This document shows positions 26,990-36,280 of a stretch of DNA of 64,000 nucleotides, one piece after another. The stretch covers positions 26,271-90,270 of the forward strand of contig CANQIA010000007.1 in assembly GCA_947624015.1 (NCBI GenBank), in the 5' to 3' direction. Every line of letters begins with the position of its first letter. The first letter of the stretch is position 1. The notes under the pieces are model-generated. The model saw only the letters and a list, made by a program, of their open reading frames with translations. It had not been told where the DNA came from and ran no database searches. Origin of the DNA: an uncultured Clostridia bacterium (GTDB lineage Bacteria; Bacillota; Clostridia; Lachnospirales; CAG-274). Both the position numbers and the translations under genes were made by a program.

Positions 26990-27161
26990 TGGTAGCTTTT
27001 CGTTTTAACGTAATTTTTTATGGTTTTAGAGGGTCAAATGCCCTTGCAGGCCTTTAGTACCGTTCCGGGACGCGGCTGCCTCGGAATACGCATTTTTGTT
27101 TAGAACGATAAAATACCGAATTAAACCGATAAAATACTATTTAAGTGAAAGAGGTGTAGTT
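26990..27161 (+). promoter_or_regulatory. Untranslated leader of the alpha operon
   Basis: About 170 nt between the promoter and rpsM. It includes an AGGG/CCCT hairpin near 27029-27044 and a GC-rich block at 27060-27086 with TTCCG/CGGAA complementarity. In other bacteria S4 binds the alpha-operon leader; whether this RNA does so is not shown by the sequence. Confidence 0.4.
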
Positions 27162-27530
27162 ATGGCTCGTATCGCAGGTGTAGATTTACCCAGAGAAAAG
27201 CGAATTGAAATTGGTCTTACTTATGTATACGGTATCGGCAGATCCAGCTCTCAGAGAATATTGGCTGAAGCAGGTGTAAACCCGGATACAAGAGTTAGAG
27301 ATCTTACAGACGACGAGGTGGCAAGGATAAGAGATATTATTGCCGAATCTCAGACTGTTGAAGGTGATTTAAGAAGAGAAACCGCTCTTAATATCAAGCG
27401 TCTTGTGGAAATAGGATGCTACAGAGGTATTCGTCACAGAAAGGGTCTTCCCGTCAGAGGTCAGAAGACCAAGACCAATGCAAGAACAAGAAAAGGTCCC
27501 AGAAGAACTGTTGCGAATAAGAAGAAATAA
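27162..27530 (+). CDS. rpsM: 30S ribosomal protein S13
   Basis: 122 aa. It begins [25 protein letters not shown], and the C-terminal tail is basic ([18 protein letters not shown]). S13 bridges the subunits and contacts P-site tRNA. ATG 27162 has AGAGGTG upstream; in-frame sequence extending to 27096 lies in the leader. First gene of the alpha operon. Confidence 0.97.
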   Translation: MARIAGVDLPREKRIEIGLTYVYGIGRSSSQRILAEAGVNPDTRVRDLTDDEVARIRDIIAESQTVEGDLRRETALNIKRLVEIGCYRGIRHRKGLPVRGQKTKTNARTRKGPRRTVANKKK

Positions 27531-27565
27531 TCAATTATTGCTATTGATTTAAGGAGGTTAATTAA

Positions 27566-27967
27566 ATGGCTAAGAAGACAGTTAAGAAAGCCGGAGGCCG
27601 CAGACGTCGTGACAGAAGAGTTGTAGAACGTGGTCAGGCTCATATACAGTCAAGTTTTAATAATACTATCGTAACTATTACAGATGCAGCAGGCAATGCT
27701 CTTTCATGGGCAAGCGCAGGCGAATTAGGTTTCAGAGGCTCAAAGAAGTCTACTCCTTATGCTGCTCAGATGGCGGCTGAGAAGGCAGCAGGCGCAGCTA
27801 AGGATTATGGTTTAAAGACTGTAGAAGTATTTGTAAAGGGTCCCGGCAGCGGCAGAGAGGCTGCTATAAGAGCTTTACAGGCAGCAGGTCTTGATGTGAC
27901 CATGATAAAGGATGTTACTCCCGTTCCTCACAACGGCTGCAGACCGCCTAAGAGAAGAAGAGTATAA
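27566..27967 (+). CDS. rpsK: 30S ribosomal protein S11
   Basis: 133 aa. Conserved segments are [27 protein letters not shown] and the C-terminal [19 protein letters not shown]11 lies on the 30S platform near the mRNA exit. AAGGAGG lies 9 nt upstream of ATG. Confidence 0.98.
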   Translation: MAKKTVKKAGGRRRRDRRVVERGQAHIQSSFNNTIVTITDAAGNALSWASAGELGFRGSKKSTPYAAQMAAEKAAGAAKDYGLKTVEVFVKGPGSGREAAIRALQAAGLDVTMIKDVTPVPHNGCRPPKRRRV

Positions 27968-28018
27968 GTATTATTGATTTTGACATTTGTTTGATTATAT
28001 AAATGGAGGTACTATTTA

Positions 28019-28609
28019 ATGGCTAGAGAGATTGGTCCTATCATTAAAAGATGTAGATACTTAGGCATTGAGCCAAGCGTTCTCGGTTCATCCAAAAAGA
28101 TGGGCAGACGTAAGAGAAATATGCGTAAGTTAAGTGAATACGGTGTTCAGTTAAAGGAAAAGCAGAAGGTCAAGTTTATTTACGGCGTACTTGAAAAGCA
28201 GTTCAGAAATTTATACGAGAGAGCTGACAAGATGCCGGGTATCACAGGCGAAAACTTGCTTATGCTTCTTGAATTAAGACTTGACAGCGTTGTATACAGA
28301 TTAGGCTACGGTCGTACAAGAAAAGAAGCAAGACAGATCGTAAGGCATAATCTTGTGAGAGTAAACGGTAAGAAAGCGAATATCCCTTCGATCACATTAA
28401 AGGTCGGAGATGTTATAGAGGTCAAGGAATCCAAGAAGGATCTTCAGAGATTCAAGGATATACTTGAGGTGACTTCTACCCGTATCGTTCCAGAATGGTT
28501 ATCTGCTGACCATGACAACCTCAAGGGCAGCATAAATGCACTGCCTCAGAGAGAGCAGTTAGATTTACCTGTAAACGAAACACTTATTGTCGAGCTGTAT
28601 TCTAAGTAA
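28019..28609 (+). CDS. rpsD: 30S ribosomal protein S4
   Basis: 196 aa. It lacks the N-terminal zinc cysteines of some homologues and has the S4 RNA-binding fold (LELRLDSVVYRLGYGRTRKEARQIVRHNLVRVNG). S4 nucleates 16S rRNA folding and is the known repressor of the alpha operon in E. coli and of its own gene in B. subtilis. It is encoded between rpsK and rpoA as in many Clostridia, unlike B. subtilis, where it is elsewhere. Confidence 0.97.
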   Translation: MAREIGPIIKRCRYLGIEPSVLGSSKKMGRRKRNMRKLSEYGVQLKEKQKVKFIYGVLEKQFRNLYERADKMPGITGENLLMLLELRLDSVVYRLGYGRTRKEARQIVRHNLVRVNGKKANIPSITLKVGDVIEVKESKKDLQRFKDILEVTSTRIVPEWLSADHDNLKGSINALPQREQLDLPVNETLIVELYSK

Positions 28610-28670
28610 TACATTTATTGTTATAGACATTGCGGTAAATATATATATAACCATGAGGAGGTTGGGTTGA

Positions 28671-29624
28671 GTGTTTGAGTTTGAAAAACCTCGTATAGAA
28701 ATTACTGATAAAAATGATAAGTATGGTTGCTTTGTTGTTGAGCCTTTGGAAAGAGGCTATGGCACTACACTTGGTAACTCATTAAGAAGAATTCTTCTTT
28801 CATCCCTTCCGGGCGCTGCTGTAAGTAATGTCAAGATCGACGGCGTGCTTCACGAGTTCAGCACCATTCCCGGTGTTAAGGAAGATGTTACCGATATTAT
28901 ACTGAACCTTAAAAACCTTGCCATCAAGGTAAACAATGACAGCACTGAGCCTAAGATCGCATATATTGACGCTTCAGGCGACTGTGAGGTAAAGGCAGGC
29001 GATATAAGGATAGATTCCGATATAGAGATCCTTAATCCCGACCTGCACATTGCTACCTTAAGCGGCGGCGCCGACAGCAAGCTTTTTATGGAAATTACCA
29101 TAACAAAGGGTCGTGGCTATGTAGAGGCTGCCAAGAACAAGAGAGCTGACCAACCCCTTAGGATGATCCCTGTTGACTCACTTTATACTCCCGTAAGGAG
29201 AGTAAACTTCAAGGTCGAGGATACAAGAGTAGGTCAGATAACAGATTATGACAAGCTTACATTTGAGGTGTGGACAGACGGTACCATATCTCCCGATGAC
29301 GCAGTAAGCTTAGGCGCAAAGATACTTAACGAGCATCTTAATCTGTTTGTGGATTTATCTGACAGTGCCAAAAATGCTGAAATTCTTGTTGAAAAGGAAG
29401 TCGGAACAAAGGAAAAGGTTCTTGAACAGACTATTGAAGAGCTTGATCTTACAGTTCGTTCCTACAACTGCTTAAAGAGAGCGGGTATCCATACCGTTGA
29501 GGATCTTACAAGAAGGACAGAAGACGACATGATGAAGGTACGTAACCTTGGACGTAAGTCTCTTGAGGAAGTACTTAATAAGCTGACAGAGCTTGGTTTA
29601 AGCTTAAGTCCCAATGAGGACTGA
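28671..29624 (+). CDS. rpoA: RNA polymerase alpha subunit
   Basis: 317 aa. The N-terminal assembly domain carries [22 protein letters not shown]. After a flexible linker, the C-terminal domain ([17 protein letters not shown], then [11 protein letters not shown]) binds UP elements and activators. It begins with GTG and has GAGGAGG about 9 nt upstream. The C-terminal domain is the part expected to read the A-tracts ahead of the S10 promoter. Confidence 0.98.
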   Translation: MFEFEKPRIEITDKNDKYGCFVVEPLERGYGTTLGNSLRRILLSSLPGAAVSNVKIDGVLHEFSTIPGVKEDVTDIILNLKNLAIKVNNDSTEPKIAYIDASGDCEVKAGDIRIDSDIEILNPDLHIATLSGGADSKLFMEITITKGRGYVEAAKNKRADQPLRMIPVDSLYTPVRRVNFKVEDTRVGQITDYDKLTFEVWTDGTISPDDAVSLGAKILNEHLNLFVDLSDSAKNAEILVEKEVGTKEKVLEQTIEELDLTVRSYNCLKRAGIHTVEDLTRRTEDDMMKVRNLGRKSLEEVLNKLTELGLSLSPNED

Positions 29625-29666
29625 GCGGACAAGTGTTACTGTTGATATTTTAAAGGAGGATTAGCA

Positions 29667-30143
29667 ATGGCTGAATATAGAAAGCTTGGTCGTACATCAA
29701 GCCAGAGAAAGGCGCTGTTACGCAACCAGGTAACTAATTTATTATACCATGGCAAAATTAAGACTACCGAAGCTAAGGCTAAGGAGATCAGAAGTATTGC
29801 TGAGAAGCTTATTACCACAGCAATAAAGGAAAAGGACAACTTCGAAGAGGTCAAGGTCACTTCCAAAAAGGGCGGAGAGACCATAGAAAAGACTATTAAG
29901 AAGGATTCTCCAAGCAGATTGAACGCAAGAAGAAAGATATTAAGCGTTCTCTATCCCGTAGTTGAGGTTCCTGCCGACGGTAAGAAGAAGAGAGCCAATA
30001 CAACTGTTGTAAATATGGCAAATAAGCTCTTCGAGGAGATCGCTCCAAAGTACGCTGACAGAAACGGCGGATATACAAGAATGATAAAGGTCGGCACAAG
30101 ACGTGGCGACGGCGCTATGGAAGTTATTATAGAGCTTGTATAG
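29667..30143 (+). CDS. rplQ: 50S ribosomal protein L17
   Basis: 158 aa, longer than the ~115-130 aa forms. An insertion rich in Lys and Glu ([20 protein letters not shown]) lies in the middle. The core is standard: [22 protein letters not shown] at the start and [24 protein letters not shown] at the end. Last gene of the alpha operon, with a terminator 10 nt after the stop. Confidence 0.97.
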   Translation: MAEYRKLGRTSSQRKALLRNQVTNLLYHGKIKTTEAKAKEIRSIAEKLITTAIKEKDNFEEVKVTSKKGGETIEKTIKKDSPSRLNARRKILSVLYPVVEVPADGKKKRANTTVVNMANKLFEEIAPKYADRNGGYTRMIKVGTRRGDGAMEVIIELV

Positions 30144-30153
30144 TTTATAAAAT

Positions 30154-30185
30154 AAGGGCGCTGCTGTAAAGCGGCGCTCTTTTTA
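30154..30185 (+). terminator. Terminator of the alpha operon
   Basis: An 11-bp GC-rich stem with two G-U pairs (30154-30164 with 30171-30181) and a 6-nt loop, followed by a T-run. Confidence 0.9.
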
Positions 30186-30266
30186 TGTGCGCAGCAACCG
30201 AAATTGCGGATAGTTCCCTGAGATATGGGCAAAAGGGCAAAAGGGCATTTTCTCTTTACGGTATGC

Positions 30267-30294
30267 TTGACATTTATGGCGTTTATTGTATAAT
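30267..30294 (+). promoter_or_regulatory. Promoter of the MerR-family gene
   Basis: Perfect TTGACA at 30267-30272 and perfect TATAAT at 30289-30294, with a 16-nt spacer. Promoters activated by MerR proteins usually have 19-20 bp, so this looks like a plain constitutive or repressed promoter rather than a MerR-activated one. Confidence 0.8.
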
Positions 30295-30343
30295 AAAAGT
30301 ACAAGTATAAAAGTTGAAGTTAAGTTTAATTGGAGGGATAGTT

Positions 30344-30787
30344 GTGTATACTGTCGGAGAAATGGCTAAAAAGCTGGGTGTTGCCCCTTCAACACTAAGG
30401 TATTATGATAAGGAGGGGCTTTTGCCGTTCGTTGAGCGCAGTAACGGCGGCACAAGAATATTTAAGGATGAGGATTATGAATGGCTCCAGGTAATAAGCT
30501 GCCTTAAAAAAACGGGTATGTCCCTTAAGGATATAAGGGACTTTATATATATGACCATGAAAGGCGACGAGACCATTGAGGACAGGCTAAATCTCTTTAA
30601 TAAGCAAAGGGAGATCGTTGAAAAGCAGATCTCCGAGCTTAAAGACACCCTTGAAACGGTCAGGTTCAAGTGCTGGTATTATGAGAAGGCAAAAAAAGAC
30701 GGCACAACAGAGGCGGTCAAGAATCTGGACAGCAGCGACGTACCTGCCGAATTCAAGGAGGTATGGCATAGGCTGGTAAAGGGCTGA
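30344..30787 (+). CDS. MerR-family transcriptional regulator
   Basis: 147 aa. The N-terminal winged helix reads YTVGEMAKKLGVAPSTLRYYDKEG, followed by NGGTRIFKDEDYEWL. A helical dimerisation segment follows (~residues 80-120). There are no clustered metal-binding cysteines at the C-terminus, so a metal sensor is unlikely; it resembles the AdhR/TipA-like small regulators. The GTG at 30344 has GGAGGG 6 nt upstream; an upstream in-frame TTG at 30314 is weaker. Target genes are unknown; no enzyme lies next to it on the same strand. Confidence 0.87.
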   Translation: MYTVGEMAKKLGVAPSTLRYYDKEGLLPFVERSNGGTRIFKDEDYEWLQVISCLKKTGMSLKDIRDFIYMTMKGDETIEDRLNLFNKQREIVEKQISELKDTLETVRFKCWYYEKAKKDGTTEAVKNLDSSDVPAEFKEVWHRLVKG

Positions 30788-30809
30788 TGAAGCACACGCC
30801 CTGTAATCG

Positions 30810-30840
30810 AAAAAAAGGGAGCTGCCTTAAAACAGCTCCC
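30810..30840 (-). terminator. Terminator between the convergent MerR and HIT genes
   Basis: An 8-bp stem (GGGAGCTG at 30817-30824 with CAGCTCCC at 30833-30840). Read on the minus strand it is followed by a T-run (the A7 stretch on the plus strand), so it mainly ends the HIT transcript. Confidence 0.8.
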
Positions 30841-30865
30841 CCATATTTGTAAAAATAATCGATAA

Positions 30866-31282
30866 TTACAGATTGCTCTTGATCTTTTCTATTATCTCGG
30901 CATACTGGGCGTCGGTAAGGTACTTGGGAGGCTCTACATTCATTTCGAATGTACCGCCAAAGCCGTAGCCGTCCTTTTGCTTGGGTACTATGTGTACATG
31001 GAGATGAGGAAGAGTATCGCTGTACATACCGTAATTGACCTTAGCTGGAGATACGCTCTTCATAATGGCTTTGCCTACGGTCTGCATATCCTTTATAAAC
31101 AGCGCTGAGTCTTCCTCGGAAAGCTCTGTAAAGTCTACGTTGTGCTCCTTATAGGCAATTACGCATCTGCCGTAATAGGTCTGCTCCTTAAAAAGATACA
31201 GCTTAGTGACATTGAGATCTGCAATATAGATCATAAGAGAATCTAATTTTTCCTTATTTTTGCAATATAAACAATTTTCCAT
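30866..31282 (-). CDS. HIT-family nucleotide-binding protein
   Basis: 138 aa. It has the histidine triad HLHVHIVP near residue 98 and an N-terminal pair of cysteines (CLYC) of the HIT zinc-type N-terminus. HIT proteins hydrolyse nucleotide phosphoramidates or dinucleoside polyphosphates; the exact substrate is unknown. ATG 31282 has GGAGG 9 nt upstream; a TTG five codons earlier is part of that site. A perfect promoter drives it from the gap shared with cardiolipin synthase. Confidence 0.88.
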   Translation of the reverse strand: MENCLYCKNKEKLDSLMIYIADLNVTKLYLFKEQTYYGRCVIAYKEHNVDFTELSEEDSALFIKDMQTVGKAIMKSVSPAKVNYGMYSDTLPHLHVHIVPKQKDGYGFGGTFEMNVEPPKYLTDAQYAEIIEKIKSNL

Positions 31283-31313
31283 TTCTTTTACCTCCAAAAT
31301 ATGTTATACTCTA

Positions 31314-31342
31314 ATTATATAATGACATTTTGATGCTGTCAA
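31314..31342 (-). promoter_or_regulatory. Consensus promoter of the HIT gene
   Basis: On the minus strand: TTGACA (31342-31337), 17-nt spacer, TATAAT (31319-31314). Both boxes are perfect sigma-A consensus, 32 nt upstream of the chosen start. Confidence 0.85.
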
Positions 31343-31392
31343 TTTTATTTTGGCTACCGAGGAAAAAAATATTTAAGAAGGGAGAGATATTT

Positions 31393-32865
31393 ATGGTAAC
31401 CTTGGCAAGAGAATTTTTTGTTATAGGCGCTTTGATATTATATATTACCAATATTATATTTGCAATATTCGTAGTGTTTTTTGAGAAAAAGAATCCCGGC
31501 GTTACATGGGCTTGGCTTATGGTGCTTGTACTGGTACCCTATTTTGGCTTCCTGTTTTACATGGTGCTTGGTTTCGAGGGCAGGAAGCATAAGGTATTTG
31601 GCATGAAATTAACAGAAGATATAAAGCTCTTTGATGAATTTGTTAAGAAATATCCTCGGTATGCCCAAGACGAAAAGTCTATGGATGAAATAGACGGCAT
31701 AATACCTATTGAGAACACTGCCTATCTCAATAACTTTGTGGAGATGAACAAGAACAGCGGCAGAAATCCGTACAGACAGAACAACAGCGTAAAGGTGTTC
31801 CACGAAGGAAATACCAAGTTTGAAAGTCTTCTGGAGGATATAAGAAACGCAAAGATCTTTGTGCATATGGAGTACTATCTTATGCATGACGACGCTCTGG
31901 GCAAACGCATTATGGAGGCTCTTGCAGAAAAGGCTCGTCAGGGAGTGGAGGTAAAGGTGCTTTACGACGGCATGGGAAATGCAAGAAACAAGCCTTCATT
32001 TAAAAAGATACTTTTAAACGCAGGCGGCGAAGTAAGAATATTCCTGCCGCCGAGAGGCATAAGAGTAAATTACAGAGATCATAGAAAAATAGCGGTAATA
32101 GACGGTAGGATCGGCTATGTGGGCGGACTTAACATAGGCGATGAATATATAGGACAGAAAAAGCGTTTCGGCTTTTGGAGAGATTCTCACATAAGAGTGA
32201 TAGGAGATGCGGTAAAGGATCTGGAGCTTCGATTTATGATGGACTGGAACTTTACAAAGGGAGAAAACATAGGACTTGAGGAAAAGTACTTTCCCCCTGC
32301 CGAAAAGCAGGCTCGCAATGTTAATATGCAGATAATATCCAGCGGTCCCGATACTCAGTGGAACAGTATATTAAACGGCTATTTCAAAATGGTAACCGAG
32401 GCAAACAGGAACATATATATAGCAACGCCTTATTTTGTGCCTGATGACAGCCTTCTTGTGGCGCTGAGGACTGCCGCTCTTTCAGGCATAGATGTAAGGA
32501 TAATAATTCCCGGAAAGCCCGATCATCCCTTTGTGCATTCAAGCAGTCTGAGCTATATGGGCGAGCTTATCGAAGCCGGTGTAAAGTGTTATGAATACAG
32601 GAAGGGCTTTATACACGCAAAGGTAATGACAATAGACGGTATTATTACCTCGGTAGGTACTGCCAATATGGATATAAGAAGCTTCAGCCTTAATTTTGAG
32701 GTAAACGCCTTTATATATGATAAGGAAGTGACCTCTGAATTTGAAAAACAGTTCCTTATAGATTTTGAAGACTGTGACGAGATCCAACCTGAGGAATACA
32801 GGAACAGAGGAAATTTCGAAAAGGTCAAAGAGGCTTTTGCAAGACTTATATCGCCATTATTATAG
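31393..32865 (+). CDS. cls: Cardiolipin synthase
   Basis: 490 aa membrane enzyme that joins two phosphatidylglycerols into cardiolipin. Two N-terminal membrane segments (residues ~8-60) are followed by two phospholipase D HKD motifs, one near residue 230 (HRKIAVIDGRIGYVGG) and one near 407 (HAKVMTIDGIITSVGTANMD). ATG 31393 is supported by AAGGGAGAG upstream. The next gene follows after 11 nt, so the two are probably co-transcribed. Confidence 0.95.
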   Translation: MVTLAREFFVIGALILYITNIIFAIFVVFFEKKNPGVTWAWLMVLVLVPYFGFLFYMVLGFEGRKHKVFGMKLTEDIKLFDEFVKKYPRYAQDEKSMDEIDGIIPIENTAYLNNFVEMNKNSGRNPYRQNNSVKVFHEGNTKFESLLEDIRNAKIFVHMEYYLMHDDALGKRIMEALAEKARQGVEVKVLYDGMGNARNKPSFKKILLNAGGEVRIFLPPRGIRVNYRDHRKIAVIDGRIGYVGGLNIGDEYIGQKKRFGFWRDSHIRVIGDAVKDLELRFMMDWNFTKGENIGLEEKYFPPAEKQARNVNMQIISSGPDTQWNSILNGYFKMVTEANRNIYIATPYFVPDDSLLVALRTAALSGIDVRIIIPGKPDHPFVHSSSLSYMGELIEAGVKCYEYRKGFIHAKVMTIDGIITSVGTANMDIRSFSLNFEVNAFIYDKEVTSEFEKQFLIDFEDCDEIQPEEYRNRGNFEKVKEAFARLISPLL

Positions 32866-32876
32866 GAGGTTCGTAT

Positions 32877-33836
32877 ATGAAGATAAGACGTTTTTCAGTA
32901 TGTATTTTATTTATGTTATTATTATGCTCCGCTGCCAATGTATACGCAAAGGATATCAAGCTTATCGTTGAGGGCGAGGAGCTTAAAACGGACAATCCTC
33001 CCGTTATTATGTATGACAGAGTTATGCTCCCTGTCAGAGCCATATTCGAGGGTGTGGGAGCCGAGCTTGCTTGGAACGGAGAGACCAAGACCCTTATAGG
33101 CACTAAAGAAGGTCATGTAGTTGTAATGACCGTAGGCAGCGAGGAGTATACAATAGACGGCGAGGAAAAGGAAATGAGCATTGCTCCCCTTATATTGGAG
33201 GGCAGAGTGTTCGCTTCGGCAAGATATGTGGCTGAGGCATTCGGCTATGAGGTAAATTGGGACAAGGACGAGCTTATAGTCAGAATAGAAGCTAAGAAAA
33301 AGACAGAAGAAAAGACGGAGAAAAAGGAAGAGGAAAAAGCCGAAAAGGAGCCTGTTACGGAGGCTACCACAAAGGCTCCCGTTACCGAAACCACCACAAA
33401 GGCTCCCGAGCTTGTATCATCGGTAAGCCCGGCTCTCTTTAACAAGATAAGCGAGGATCTTAAGATCGCCTTTGACGGATATACTCTGGGTACAGCCGAT
33501 AACAACAACAGATTCAAGATAGCTACGGTAAAGCAATATAAGGCAAGCTGGGACGAAGCCGCCTCCACTTCTGCGGACAAGAAATTTGTAAGCTACAGCA
33601 AGATACTGTACGACAGAATGATAAATACCGCAAAGAGGATAGACTATGTTTATAACCGCTCCAAGTACAGGACTATACGGGAAATTGCAGACGACTGCCG
33701 AGAAAACAAGGCTTTGCTCAAGGAATATGTGTACGATTTCTTTGAATGCGAAACTATGGATCAATGCAAGGCTGTGACAGACGAGCTTCAGACCTTTTAT
33801 AATGAAATAAAGACAAAGTATCCCGAATATGAATAA
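32877..33836 (+). CDS. Secreted protein with copper amine oxidase N-terminal-like domain
   Basis: 319 aa. Signal peptide (1-24) ends VYAKD. Residues ~27-138 match the copper amine oxidase N1-like domain, with the hallmark VIMYDRVMLPVRAIFEGVGAELAW and RVFASARYVAEAFGYEVNWD. This fold is widespread in exported clostridial proteins and does not imply oxidase activity. A Lys/Glu-rich then Thr-rich linker (with two EATTKAPV-like repeats) leads to a helical C-terminal domain (~180-319) I do not recognise. TAGGAGG lies upstream. It probably forms an operon with cls, hinting at an envelope role. Confidence 0.78.
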   Translation: MKIRRFSVCILFMLLLCSAANVYAKDIKLIVEGEELKTDNPPVIMYDRVMLPVRAIFEGVGAELAWNGETKTLIGTKEGHVVVMTVGSEEYTIDGEEKEMSIAPLILEGRVFASARYVAEAFGYEVNWDKDELIVRIEAKKKTEEKTEKKEEEKAEKEPVTEATTKAPVTETTTKAPELVSSVSPALFNKISEDLKIAFDGYTLGTADNNNRFKIATVKQYKASWDEAASTSADKKFVSYSKILYDRMINTAKRIDYVYNRSKYRTIREIADDCRENKALLKEYVYDFFECETMDQCKAVTDELQTFYNEIKTKYPEYE

Positions 33837-33869
33837 ACATATTTTATGTTTTTGCAAAGGGAGGCAGAA

Positions 33870-35438
33870 ATGAACAAGCTTATTCAGTTTAAAAATCTAG
33901 TGAAGGAATTTGATTCCCAGATCGTTTTAAAAGGTATAAACTTAGATATATATGAAAATGAATTTGTTACTCTCTTGGGACCCAGCGGCTGCGGAAAGAC
34001 CACATTGTTAAGGATATTGGGAGGCTTTCTGGAACCCAATGAAGGGGAAGTGCTTTTTAACGGCGAAAACATAGCGGGTATACCCCCCTATAAAAGAGAG
34101 ATAAACACTGTGTTCCAGAAGTATGCGCTTTTTCCTCATCTTAACGTATATGACAATATTGCCTTTGGTCTTAAAATAAAAAAGGAGCCAAAGGATATAA
34201 TAGAACAAAAGGTAATGCGTATGCTAAGGCTTGTAGGTCTTGAGGAATACGGTAAGAGAAGAGTGACCGAAATGTCGGGAGGTCAGCAGCAGAGAGTTGC
34301 TATAGCCAGGGCTCTTGTAAACGAACCTAAGGTGCTGCTTCTGGATGAGCCTTTAGGCGCTCTTGACCTTAAGCTGAGGAAGGAAATGCAAAGAGAGCTT
34401 AAGAAAATACAGCAGGAAGTGGGCATTACTTTCATATATGTAACTCACGATCAAGAGGAAGCTCTTACCATGTCCGACAAGATCGTTATTATGAATCAGG
34501 GGGAGATACAGCAGATAGGCTCTCCCACAGATATATACAATGAGCCTGCCAACAGGTTTGCAGCCAACTTTATAGGCGAAAGCAATATTATAGACGGTAT
34601 AATGATAGAGGATCGCAGAGTTATGTTCGAGGACAATATTTTTGATTGTGTGGACAAGGGCTTTGCAAAAGATGAAAGCGTGGATGTGGTAATACGTCCC
34701 GAGGATATCGATATCGTACCTGTTAAAGAGGGAAAGCTCACAGGCATAGTAAAGTCTGTGCTTTTCAAGGGCGTACACTATGAAACGATAGTTGAGACAA
34801 AGACAGGCACAGCCATAACAGTACAGATGACCGTGTCCGATGCCAAGCCTGTGCAGAATTTATCGGCAGACGAATCCATGAGCGCCAACGACTTCTATAT
34901 CGACATAAGCGATATACCCGAGCTGACGATCGCAGAAATAATAGCAAGAGCCGATGCTCAGGCGTGGAAGACTTCTACCGAGGAGCTTGTGTCCATTACA
35001 AAGGTGGACTATGAGCTTAAGGAGGAAAAGGGAAGCTATCCCGTTACATTTTCCACTGCAGCAGGCACTATGGACACAATACACATGATAGTTGCCGACG
35101 AAAATAAGGTGGAAGCCCCGAAGACCAACGAGGTCATATATGCCGTTAATATATACAAGACAATAGACGATATAAAAGAAAGCATAGCTCTTGATACGGA
35201 TCTTAAGACCTGGGCAAATGCTCAGGCATGGACCTCCGACGGAGATACGAGCATTGCCATTACCGATGTGGACTATGATTTTGTTCCCGAAAATATAGAA
35301 ACAGGCACATATCCCATAACTTTCAGCACAAGAGGCTACGAGTATAAAATAGATACTACACAGGAGCATAAGGTAGGCGACAGAGTAGGGCTTACATTTA
35401 CGCCTGACGATTTGCATATAATGGCTAAGGAGGGTTGA
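33870..35438 (+). CDS. potA: Spermidine/putrescine ABC transporter ATPase PotA with inserted Ig-like repeats
   Basis: 522 aa, ~150 longer than usual PotA. The ATPase is normal: Walker [10 protein letters not shown] (~37-45), SGGQQQR (~136), VLLLDEP (~155) and the H-loop. The C-terminal TOBE domain begins ([20 protein letters not shown]) but is interrupted at about residue 323 and resumes at about 488 ([19 protein letters not shown]). The insert holds two related units, aligned at ADAQAW (361) / ANAQAW (449), ITKVDY / ITDVDY and YPVTFST (390) / YPITFST (481). These resemble Ig-like repeats of Gram-positive surface proteins. ATG 33870 has AAAGGGAGG upstream. First gene of potABCD. Confidence 0.92.
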   Translation: MNKLIQFKNLVKEFDSQIVLKGINLDIYENEFVTLLGPSGCGKTTLLRILGGFLEPNEGEVLFNGENIAGIPPYKREINTVFQKYALFPHLNVYDNIAFGLKIKKEPKDIIEQKVMRMLRLVGLEEYGKRRVTEMSGGQQQRVAIARALVNEPKVLLLDEPLGALDLKLRKEMQRELKKIQQEVGITFIYVTHDQEEALTMSDKIVIMNQGEIQQIGSPTDIYNEPANRFAANFIGESNIIDGIMIEDRRVMFEDNIFDCVDKGFAKDESVDVVIRPEDIDIVPVKEGKLTGIVKSVLFKGVHYETIVETKTGTAITVQMTVSDAKPVQNLSADESMSANDFYIDISDIPELTIAEIIARADAQAWKTSTEELVSITKVDYELKEEKGSYPVTFSTAAGTMDTIHMIVADENKVEAPKTNEVIYAVNIYKTIDDIKESIALDTDLKTWANAQAWTSDGDTSIAITDVDYDFVPENIETGTYPITFSTRGYEYKIDTTQEHKVGDRVGLTFTPDDLHIMAKEG

Positions 35439-35440
35439 CC

Positions 35441-36280
35441 ATGAAGAATTTCAAAACTCTGGCATATCCTTATATTGTATGGTCGGCTGCCCTTATAGTA
35501 TTGCCTATGCTGCTTATAGTGGTCTATGCCTTTACAAAGGAAGGAAACTCAGTAATAAATATACAGTTTACATTTGATAATTTTGCAAGGTTTTTCAGCG
35601 ACAAGGTGTTTTTTGATGTGCTTAAGCGCTCCTTGTATATAGCTGTTATGACTACTGTCGTGTGTATACTGCTGGGTTATCCTTTTGCCTATATAATAGC
35701 CCAGATGAAGCCTCGTTCACAGGTGGTTATGGTGTTCATAGTGACTATACCCACATGGATAAATATGCTGGTAAGAACATACGCCTGGAGAGGTATGCTT
35801 GATAAAAGCGGCATTATAAACAGCCTCCTGGGGCTTATGGGCATAGGCCCCGTAAGGCTGCTGGAAACGGGCTTTGCGGTAATACTGGGTATGGTATACA
35901 ATTTTTTACCCTTTATGATACTCCAGATATATAATTCACTGAGCAAAATGGATTACAGCTATATTGAGGCTGCTTCGGATCTTGGCGCAGACAGGGTACA
36001 GACTTTTTTAAAGATAGTTCTGCCCCTTTCCATACCCGGAGTTATAAGCGGCATAACGCTTGTGTTTTTGCCTGCCGTATCCAGCTTCTTTATACCCAAG
36101 CTTTTGGGCGGAGGAAAATACGTACTCATAGGCAACGTAATAGAAAATCAATTTCTTACAAGCGGCGATTGGGGTTTCGGCTCTGCCATTTCACTTATAA
36201 TGGCGGTCATAATAATTATATCCATGCATATTACCAAAAAGCTTGACAGAGATCCCTCAAAAGAAGGAGGGAATATATGA
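35441..36280 (+). CDS. potB: Spermidine/putrescine ABC transporter permease PotB
   Basis: 279 aa integral membrane protein with about six membrane segments. The EAA loop that docks on PotA reads EAASDLGADRVQTFLKIVLP. ATG 35441 has AAGGAGGG 6 nt upstream, inside the potA tail; a TTG two codons earlier overlaps the potA stop. Its stop codon overlaps the potC start, so the permeases are co-translated. Confidence 0.95.
   Translation: MKNFKTLAYPYIVWSAALIVLPMLLIVVYAFTKEGNSVINIQFTFDNFARFFSDKVFFDVLKRSLYIAVMTTVVCILLGYPFAYIIAQMKPRSQVVMVFIVTIPTWINMLVRTYAWRGMLDKSGIINSLLGLMGIGPVRLLETGFAVILGMVYNFLPFMILQIYNSLSKMDYSYIEAASDLGADRVQTFLKIVLPLSIPGVISGITLVFLPAVSSFFIPKLLGGGKYVLIGNVIENQFLTSGDWGFGSAISLIMAVIIIISMHITKKLDRDPSKEGGNI

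Noticed and set aside
30250..30300. MerR-activated promoter at the merR gene
   Set aside because: The spacer is 16 bp, not the 19-20 bp typical of MerR-activated promoters.
34836..35330. PotA insertion as two genes joined by a frameshift
   Set aside because: The ATPase, insert and end of the TOBE domain are all in one frame with no stop codons, and the TOBE sequence resumes correctly after the insert.
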